DNA of 64,000 nt from Clostridiales bacterium. Its GTDB lineage: Bacteria; Bacillota; Clostridia; Oscillospirales; Oscillospiraceae. Under the pieces are notes generated by a model. It had not been told where the DNA came from and did no database searches. It was given only the letters and a program-made list of their open reading frames with translations. Shown here in pieces: positions 59,686 through 64,000 of the stretch (positions within the stretch are counted from its first letter, which is position 1; each line of letters starts with the position of its first letter). Made by a program: the position numbers and the translations under genes. The DNA lies in contig CABIXV010000004.1 of assembly GCA_902362775.1 (NCBI GenBank), positions 266,564-330,563 on the forward strand. Reading direction: 5' to 3'.

Positions 59686-60569
59686 TGGCGGAAGGTACGA
59701 TCATGAAGGCCCTCAGCGGCTTCTATTATGTGGATGACGGAGCGAGCGTCTATACCTGTCGGGGACGGGGCAGGCTTCGCCATATTAAGATGACGCCTCT
59801 GGTGGGGGACCGGGTACGGTTTACCCCATCCTTAGATGGCAGCCCGGGCACGCTGGATGAGATCCTGCCTAGGAGAAATGAGTTTTTCCGTCCTGCGGTA
59901 GCCAACATCGACCAACTGGTTATCATCGCTTCGGAAGCTGTACCGGTTACAGACCCTTTCCTTATCGACCGGGTGGCCGCCATCGCCCAGAGCAGGAACT
60001 GCCAGTGTATCATCTGCATCAATAAATGCGACCTTGCAGATGGCCAGAAACTGGCTGGAATTTATCAAAGGGCTGGCTTTCCAACCCTTCGCATCAGCGC
60101 GGAAACCGGGGAGGGACTGGAGGAGCTTCGCAGTCTAATCACCGGAAAGGTATCTGCCTTTACAGGAAATTCGGGGGTAGGGAAATCAAGCGTATTGAAC
60201 GCGCTGGACTCTGGAATTGCCCTTTCCACCGGGGATGTGAGCCAAAAGCTGGGCCGGGGCCGGCATACCACCCGCCATGTGGAGCTGTACCGCCTGTCGT
60301 GTAGCGCCTTGGCAGCGGATACGCCGGGGTTCTCTTCCTTCGATGTGGACCGCATGGAGCTGGCCCGCAAAGAGGAGTTGCAGTATGCCTTTCCAGACTT
60401 TGCGCCCTACCTGGGACGATGCCGGTTTCAAGACTGCGCTCATGTGAAGGAGAAGGGCTGCGCCGTTTTGGCGGCTCTGAAAGAGGGAGAGATTGAACCA
60501 ACTCGGCATCAGAGCTATGTACGCCTGTATGAACAGGCCAAAGCGATTCCAGATTGGGAGCGCGGATAG
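59682..60569 (+). CDS. rsgA: Small-ribosomal-subunit biogenesis GTPase RsgA
   Basis: A 295-residue circularly permuted GTPase that checks 30S maturation. It has an N-terminal OB fold (IMKALSGFYYVDDG), the G4 motif NKCDLAD (about residues 110-116), G1 GNSGVGKSS (about 164-172) and G3 DTPGFSSF (about 209-216), then a zinc domain with CRFQDCAHVKEKGC (core C, C, H, C). The ATG overlaps prkC by 4 bp; a second ATG three bases on gives a more typical start. rsgA directly after prkC is the conserved order. Confidence 0.95.
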   Translation: MMAEGTIMKALSGFYYVDDGASVYTCRGRGRLRHIKMTPLVGDRVRFTPSLDGSPGTLDEILPRRNEFFRPAVANIDQLVIIASEAVPVTDPFLIDRVAAIAQSRNCQCIICINKCDLADGQKLAGIYQRAGFPTLRISAETGEGLEELRSLITGKVSAFTGNSGVGKSSVLNALDSGIALSTGDVSQKLGRGRHTTRHVELYRLSCSALAADTPGFSSFDVDRMELARKEELQYAFPDFAPYLGRCRFQDCAHVKEKGCAVLAALKEGEIEPTRHQSYVRLYEQAKAIPDWERG

Positions 60570-60614
60570 GAAAGGAGCGGATGACGATTTCGTCATCCGC
60601 TCCTTTCCTATTTC
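60568..60614 (+). terminator. Intrinsic terminator after rsgA
   Basis: A perfect inverted repeat of about 19 bp (about 60568-60586 with 60591-60609, loop ATTT). It starts inside the rsgA stop codon and ends in CTCCTTTCCTATTTC, a T-rich but interrupted tail. Confidence 0.75.
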
Positions 60615-60680
60615 TAAATCCCAAAGTGGAGGAGATGGAGAGAAAAGAGGAGGATCAGTGACACGGACCAGCCCTTCAGC

Positions 60681-60688
60681 CATATAAT
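60681..60688 (+). promoter_or_regulatory. Possible spoVM promoter -10 (SigE-like)
   Basis: CATATAAT lies 45 bp before the spoVM start and resembles the SigE -10 element (CATACANT); it also includes a SigA TATAAT. No convincing -35 of either class is seen at the expected distance, so this is tentative. Confidence 0.35.
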
Positions 60689-60733
60689 GGTAACAGCCGG
60701 AGACGGTCAATTTAGGGGAGGGGAGGCGTGTTC

Positions 60734-60805
60734 ATGGGTATCGTAGTGGTGCGTTCCCCCAAATGCCTGCGGGGACTGCTGCGCAGGATCTTCGGGGTGC
60801 GATAA
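60734..60805 (+). CDS. spoVM: Stage V sporulation protein M (23-residue coat-anchoring peptide)
   Basis: A 23-codon frame behind GGGGAGGGGAGG encodes MGIVVVRSPKCLRGLLRRIF and three more residues. It matches SpoVM, the amphipathic helix that recognises the curved forespore membrane and anchors SpoIVA. The pattern is hydrophobic N-terminal part, Pro9-Lys10, then Leu and Arg alternating on one helix face; Pro9 is important in Bacillus. Position after rsgA and ahead of a coat protein and spoIVA agrees with the Bacillus order prkC-rsgA-rpe-thiN-spoVM, here without rpe and thiN. In Bacillus the gene is under SigE. Confidence 0.87.
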   Translation: MGIVVVRSPKCLRGLLRRIFGVR

Positions 60806-60826
60806 GTCCTGAGAGGGGAAAAAGCA

Positions 60827-60856
60827 GTCATACATTCTGCCGTTCTCTCATATGGT
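60827..60856 (+). promoter_or_regulatory. SigE-like promoter of the DUF3794/LysM gene
   Basis: GTCATACA (60827-60834), a 14-bp spacer and CATATGGT (60849-60856) closely follow the SigE consensus GTCATATT / CATACAAT, about 56 bp before the ATG. A hairpin with 9-bp outer arms (60852-60860 with 60888-60896) begins at the -10, so the RNA start would carry a structured leader. Confidence 0.5.
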
Positions 60857-60911
60857 GTCACAAAGCCGGGGCCGCGTTCCGCCGGCCTGACACCATGATA
60901 AGGAGAGGACA

Positions 60912-62441
60912 ATGACCATGGAACTGGAATTTGAACGGGATACGATCGTATGTTATGAAACACTGACTGAGGTGACGCTCTGCCAGGAGGAAACGCTGGA
61001 GTCCATTGTTCCGGACGCCTGTCCGGATATTCTGCGGATCGTGGATGTGTGCGGTCAGGCTACACTCAGCTCTAAGGCAGCCAAAGAGGGTATGGCGGTA
61101 GTAACCGGCATGGTCCGGGCTGTCATTCTGTACCAGCCTGAGGGTTCTGCCGGGCTGCGCCGTATGGAGGTGGGACTTCCATTTACCTGTCAGGCCGAGG
61201 CCCCAGGGCTCACGGACCAGGGATATGTAGAGGCCAGTCCTCGCCTGCGCTGCGCTGAAGCGAGAGCACTAAACCCCAGGAAGGTGCTGCTCCGGGTGGA
61301 TCTAGCGGTAGATGTGACAGCACTCCAGCCAACAGAAATCCCTATCTGTAGCGGCGCGTCTGATACTGAAGACAATACACTGTGCCAGCGCCAGTATCAG
61401 GGAGAAAATTATCAGATTTCATCTGTCCAGGAAAAACCCTTTACATTTACTGAACAGATCAGACTTCAGGGAAACCAAGGAGAGATCCCTCAACTTCTGG
61501 CCAGCCGGGCCAGTGCTGTATGCTCAGAAAACAAGCTCATAGGAACCAAACTGATTCTGAAAGGGGTGGTTGAGCTGGAGCTGCTCCTTCTGGAGGCGGG
61601 CGGCGGATTGACCACTAACCACGAGTCCATGCCTTTCTCTCAGATTTTGGAGGTAACAGGTGCTGGAGAAGAGGGAGATTGCCAGGTCCTGGTGGAGATT
61701 ACAGACTTCCGGTGCGGTCCCAGCAGTGAGGACAGCCGCAGCTTGGAGGTGACGCTGGAGCTGCTGGCCCAGGCTGAGGTGCGCTGCCACCGTCCGGTAA
61801 CCTTGCTCCAAGACCTATACAGCACCAGCTGGCAGTTGGAGGCGGACCGGGACAATCAGCAGCTGTTCCAGCTGGGGGAGCAGTCGATCCGTCCCCAGGC
61901 CGTCCGGGAGCTGCTGGAGACAGGTGAGATGGTACGAAGCGTGGTAGACAGCCGCCTGGCTCTGGGCCAGGTGATCCAGAGCAGGGAGGGGAAAGAGTTA
62001 GTCCTGACCGCCGAGGCTTGGATCACTGTCATGTACCTGGATGAAAATGAGATGGTCCAGTGTGTCCGCCGGACTATTCCAGTCCAGTGCCGCCTGAACT
62101 GTTCCGAGGGCAGTCGGTGCAGCTGCCGCTGTTCCACCTCAGGCGAAGTATTTGCCACCCCCTCCGCCGGCGGCGTGGAGGTACGGTTTACCGTCGAATT
62201 CCACTGCCTGACTACGGAGTGCATCTCTGTGCCTGTGGTTCGTGGCGCCAGACTTGGGGAGGCACGGTGCAGCAGCGGCGTTAGACCCTCTGTGGTGCTG
62301 AGGCTGGCTGCCCCCGGAGAGGATATCTGGGATATTGCCAAGGCCTACGGCACAACTACCCAAGAGATACTGCAGGCCAATGAGTTGGAAGAGGGCACAC
62401 TGCCCACTGGTATCATGCTGTTGATTCCCAGTACCCGGTGA
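60912..62441 (+). CDS. DUF3794 (SPOCS) and LysM domain spore protein
   Basis: A 509-residue protein with repeated DUF3794 (SPOCS) modules and a C-terminal LysM domain (about residues 462-508: APGEDIWDIAKAYGTTTQEILQANEL, core EDIWDIAKAYGTT, ending IMLLIPSTR). The first module begins LEFERDTIVCYETLTEVTLCQEETLESIVPD (core ETLESIVPDACPDI). These proteins are found in clostridial spore-coat or cortex-associated contexts; the LysM part likely binds peptidoglycan. It lies between spoVM and spoIVA. The ATG at 60912 follows AAGGAGAGG. A coat-to-cortex linking role is inferred. Confidence 0.88.
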   Translation: MTMELEFERDTIVCYETLTEVTLCQEETLESIVPDACPDILRIVDVCGQATLSSKAAKEGMAVVTGMVRAVILYQPEGSAGLRRMEVGLPFTCQAEAPGLTDQGYVEASPRLRCAEARALNPRKVLLRVDLAVDVTALQPTEIPICSGASDTEDNTLCQRQYQGENYQISSVQEKPFTFTEQIRLQGNQGEIPQLLASRASAVCSENKLIGTKLILKGVVELELLLLEAGGGLTTNHESMPFSQILEVTGAGEEGDCQVLVEITDFRCGPSSEDSRSLEVTLELLAQAEVRCHRPVTLLQDLYSTSWQLEADRDNQQLFQLGEQSIRPQAVRELLETGEMVRSVVDSRLALGQVIQSREGKELVLTAEAWITVMYLDENEMVQCVRRTIPVQCRLNCSEGSRCSCRCSTSGEVFATPSAGGVEVRFTVEFHCLTTECISVPVVRGARLGEARCSSGVRPSVVLRLAAPGEDIWDIAKAYGTTTQEILQANELEEGTLPTGIMLLIPSTR

Positions 62442-62461
62442 AAGGAGTGCTTGTGCTCCGG

Positions 62462-62516
62462 ACATAGAGAATAGGGAGGATGGATGCGCTCTGCGGCCAT
62501 CCTCTCTATGTTTTTA
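62462..62516 (+). terminator. Intrinsic terminator after the DUF3794 gene
   Basis: Outer arms ACATAGAG/CTCTATGT (62462-62469 with 62504-62511) and inner arms AGGATGG/CCATCCT (62477-62483 with 62497-62503), with an internal bulge, followed by five T. Confidence 0.75.
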
Positions 62517-62536
62517 TGGAAAAGAGGTTTCCTGCT

Positions 62537-62566
62537 GTTATATTATACAGCTTATCCTCATAGATT
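62537..62566 (+). promoter_or_regulatory. SigE-like promoter of spoIVA
   Basis: GTTATATT (62537-62544), a 14-bp spacer and CATAGATT (62559-62566), one mismatch from the SigE -35 consensus GTCATATT and two from the -10 CATACAAT. spoIVA of Bacillus is a SigE gene, which supports the assignment. The distance to the GTG is about 45 bp. Confidence 0.65.
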
Positions 62567-62611
62567 GTATGGAAACTACCGGCTGACCAAAGAGCCGAAG
62601 GAGGAATTGCA

Positions 62612-64000
62612 GTGGAAGATCGCAAAATCTACGAGGATATTGCCCTGCGGACCGAAGGGGATATCTACATCGGCGTCGTGGGGCCGGTTCGTACAGGAAA
62701 ATCCACCTTTATCAAGCGGTTCATGGAGACTCTGGTGATTCCCAATATCGAGAATGTATACCGGAGGGAACGGGCACGGGATGAGTTGCCTCAGAGCGGC
62801 TCCGGCCGCACCATCATGACCGCCGAGCCAAAGTTCGTCCCCGAGGAGGCCGTCTCTGTCCAGGTAGAGGGGGGAGCTGCCTTTCAGGTCCGGCTGATCG
62901 ACTGCGTAGGCTATATGGTCAGTGGGGCCGTGGGCCAGCTAGAGGGGGAGAATGAGCGCATGGTCACCACTCCTTGGTTTGACCATGAGATCCCTATGGC
63001 TGAGGCCGCGGAGATCGGTACCCGAAAAGTGATTTCAGAGCACTCCACGATTGGCATCGTAATCACAACAGATGGGACGATCACCGACATCCAGCGGGAG
63101 GATTATTTAGAGCCTGAGGAACGGGTCATCTCCGAACTGAAGGAGCTGGGCAAGCCCTTTGTTGTACTGCTCAACTCCGCCTATCCGGAATCTGACCGCG
63201 CCCAGGCCATCCGGGCGGATATCGCGCAACGGTACGACGTTACCTGTGTAGCGGTCAACTGCCTGGAACTGAGCCAAGAGGAGATCAACGATCTACTCAA
63301 GGGCGTCCTCTATGAGTTCCCCATTAAGGAGCTGGACCTGTTTCTTCCGCCTTGGGTGGATGCCCTGCCCCAGGAGCATCCCATCAAAGCGGAGCTATAC
63401 AGCGCCATCCGGGAGGGGACCAGTGAACTGCGCCGGATACGGGACGTGGAGCAGGCCGTCTCCTCATTCCAGAACTGCGAAGTGGTAAGTGGAGCGCGGA
63501 TCACCTCAATCGATTTGGGCACAGGGCTGTCCGCGGCCACACTGGACTTGCCCCGTAGCCTATTCTACGCTACACTGTCCCAGCAGTCTGGCTTCCAGGT
63601 AGGGGATGACGGAGATTTGATGGCCCTGCTGACAGAACTGGCCAAGGTGAAATGCGCCTACGACAAAGTATCGGACGCCTTAGAGCAGGTGGAGCAGACG
63701 GGATACGGAATTGTGGTGCCCTCTATTGACTCCCTCGTGCTGGAGGAGCCTGAAATCGTCAAGCAGGGAGGACGATACGGGGTACGTCTAAAAGCCAGCG
63801 CCCCCTCCATTCATATGATCCGAGCAGATATTGAAACAGAGGTCTCGCCCATCGTAGGGGGAGAGAAGCAGAGCGAGGATATGATTAACTATCTCCTTCA
63901 GGAATATGAGGGTGATTCCAGCAAGATCTGGGAGGCCAATATTTTTGGAAAGTCTCTCCATGAGCTGGTCAATGAGGATCTAAATTCCAAGATCAAACGG
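62612..64000 (+). CDS. spoIVA: Stage IV sporulation protein A (partial, C-terminus beyond the window)
   Basis: 463 codons are in view, without the last roughly 30 of the usual 492. SpoIVA is the ATP-driven basement layer of the spore coat, anchored by SpoVM. The GTG at 62612 follows GAAGGAGG and gives MEDRKIYEDIALRTEGDIY. Walker A is GPVRTGKST (24-32), as in Bacillus. The start of the TRAFAC-like domain, PQSGSGRTIMTAEPKFVPEE (core SGRTIMTAEPKFVP) and the motif HSTIGIVITTDGTI are nearly identical to the family. The C-terminal region VKQTGYG-like (VEQTGYGIVVPS) and GVRLKASAPSIHMI are also present. Fully collinear with Bacillus SpoIVA. Confidence 0.97.
   Translation, partial: MEDRKIYEDIALRTEGDIYIGVVGPVRTGKSTFIKRFMETLVIPNIENVYRRERARDELPQSGSGRTIMTAEPKFVPEEAVSVQVEGGAAFQVRLIDCVGYMVSGAVGQLEGENERMVTTPWFDHEIPMAEAAEIGTRKVISEHSTIGIVITTDGTITDIQREDYLEPEERVISELKELGKPFVVLLNSAYPESDRAQAIRADIAQRYDVTCVAVNCLELSQEEINDLLKGVLYEFPIKELDLFLPPWVDALPQEHPIKAELYSAIREGTSELRRIRDVEQAVSSFQNCEVVSGARITSIDLGTGLSAATLDLPRSLFYATLSQQSGFQVGDDGDLMALLTELAKVKCAYDKVSDALEQVEQTGYGIVVPSIDSLVLEEPEIVKQGGRYGVRLKASAPSIHMIRADIETEVSPIVGGEKQSEDMINYLLQEYEGDSSKIWEANIFGKSLHELVNEDLNSKIKR

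Noticed and set aside
60493..60687. A 64-codon + strand frame overlapping the rsgA end
   Set aside because: It runs out of frame through the rsgA C-terminus and the terminator; no ribosome site or family.
62484..62738. An 84-codon + strand frame before spoIVA
   Set aside because: It starts in the loop of a terminator and overlaps the secure spoIVA N-terminus in another frame.
1..64000. Mobile elements, CRISPR arrays, rRNA and tRNA genes
   Set aside because: No transposase, integrase or phage-type gene, no direct-repeat array, and no tRNA- or rRNA-like sequence was noticed while reading the intergenic regions; a dedicated tRNA scan was not possible.

Overview
The window is chromosomal core DNA of a GC-rich, endospore-forming Firmicute. 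The sporulation genes spoVM and spoIVA, a DUF3794/LysM spore protein, gerW (ytfJ), an ispH-rpsA fusion, trmK, remA, cdaA, a T-box leader and Gram-positive promoters all point to the class Clostridia. High GC and gene order suggest an Oscillospiraceae (Flavonifractor/Pseudoflavonifractor-like) lineage; this assignment is inference. Almost everything is on the + strand. I saw no rRNA, tRNA, CRISPR array, insertion sequence or prophage.

Layout. 1-5.2 kb: an antiporter/complex-I-like membrane subunit, a convergent SNF-type Na+ symporter and a malic enzyme. 5.2-8.8 kb: a MoxR ATPase, DUF58 and membrane/DUF4129-like operon. 8.8-11.2 kb: a T-box leader with a UAC (Tyr) specifier reading into a DMT-family transporter and tyrS. 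11.3-16.8 kb: a DUF3830 protein, tcdA (-), a DUF1858 protein, a flavoprotein, trmK, a Nif3-like gene and a large polytopic membrane protein. 17-22.4 kb: rplS, traX-like (-), rbgA, rnhB, yraN, thrC and a metallophosphoesterase. 22.5-29.2 kb: the proteostasis block tig, clpP, clpX, lon, engB. 29.3-33.8 kb: scpA, scpB, DUF2953, gerW, a D,D-carboxypeptidase and rluB. 33.9-39.9 kb: a MurR/RpiR regulator, a HI0933-type flavoprotein, a GyrI-like gene (-), cmk, plsC and ispH-rpsA. 40-43.5 kb: carD, ispD, ispF, then a structured leader before a DUF3343 carrier and a cysteine-desulfurase-like enzyme. 43.7-48.3 kb: cdaA, cdaR, rseC-like, DUF5685, a J-protein and a small membrane protein. 48.3-60.8 kb: yicC, remA, gmk, rpoZ, priA, def, fmt, rsmB, rlmN, stp, prkC, rsgA, spoVM, closely following the Bacillus yloC-spoVM order but lacking coaBC, rpe and thiN. 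60.9-64 kb: a DUF3794/LysM protein and spoIVA, cut by the window end.

Together the genes cover translation and ribosome maturation (rplS, rbgA, rsgA, engB, def, fmt, rsmB, rlmN, trmK), protein quality control, chromosome segregation, isoprenoid synthesis (ispD, ispF, ispH), c-di-AMP signalling, Ser/Thr kinase signalling and early spore-coat assembly. The less ordinary items are the Tyr T-box controlling a transporter, the 23-codon spoVM, two well-spaced SigE-like promoters near the coat genes, an unassigned structured leader at about 41.96-42.06 kb, a transglutaminase-less MoxR/DUF58 operon and a DUF5685/J-protein/membrane trio.
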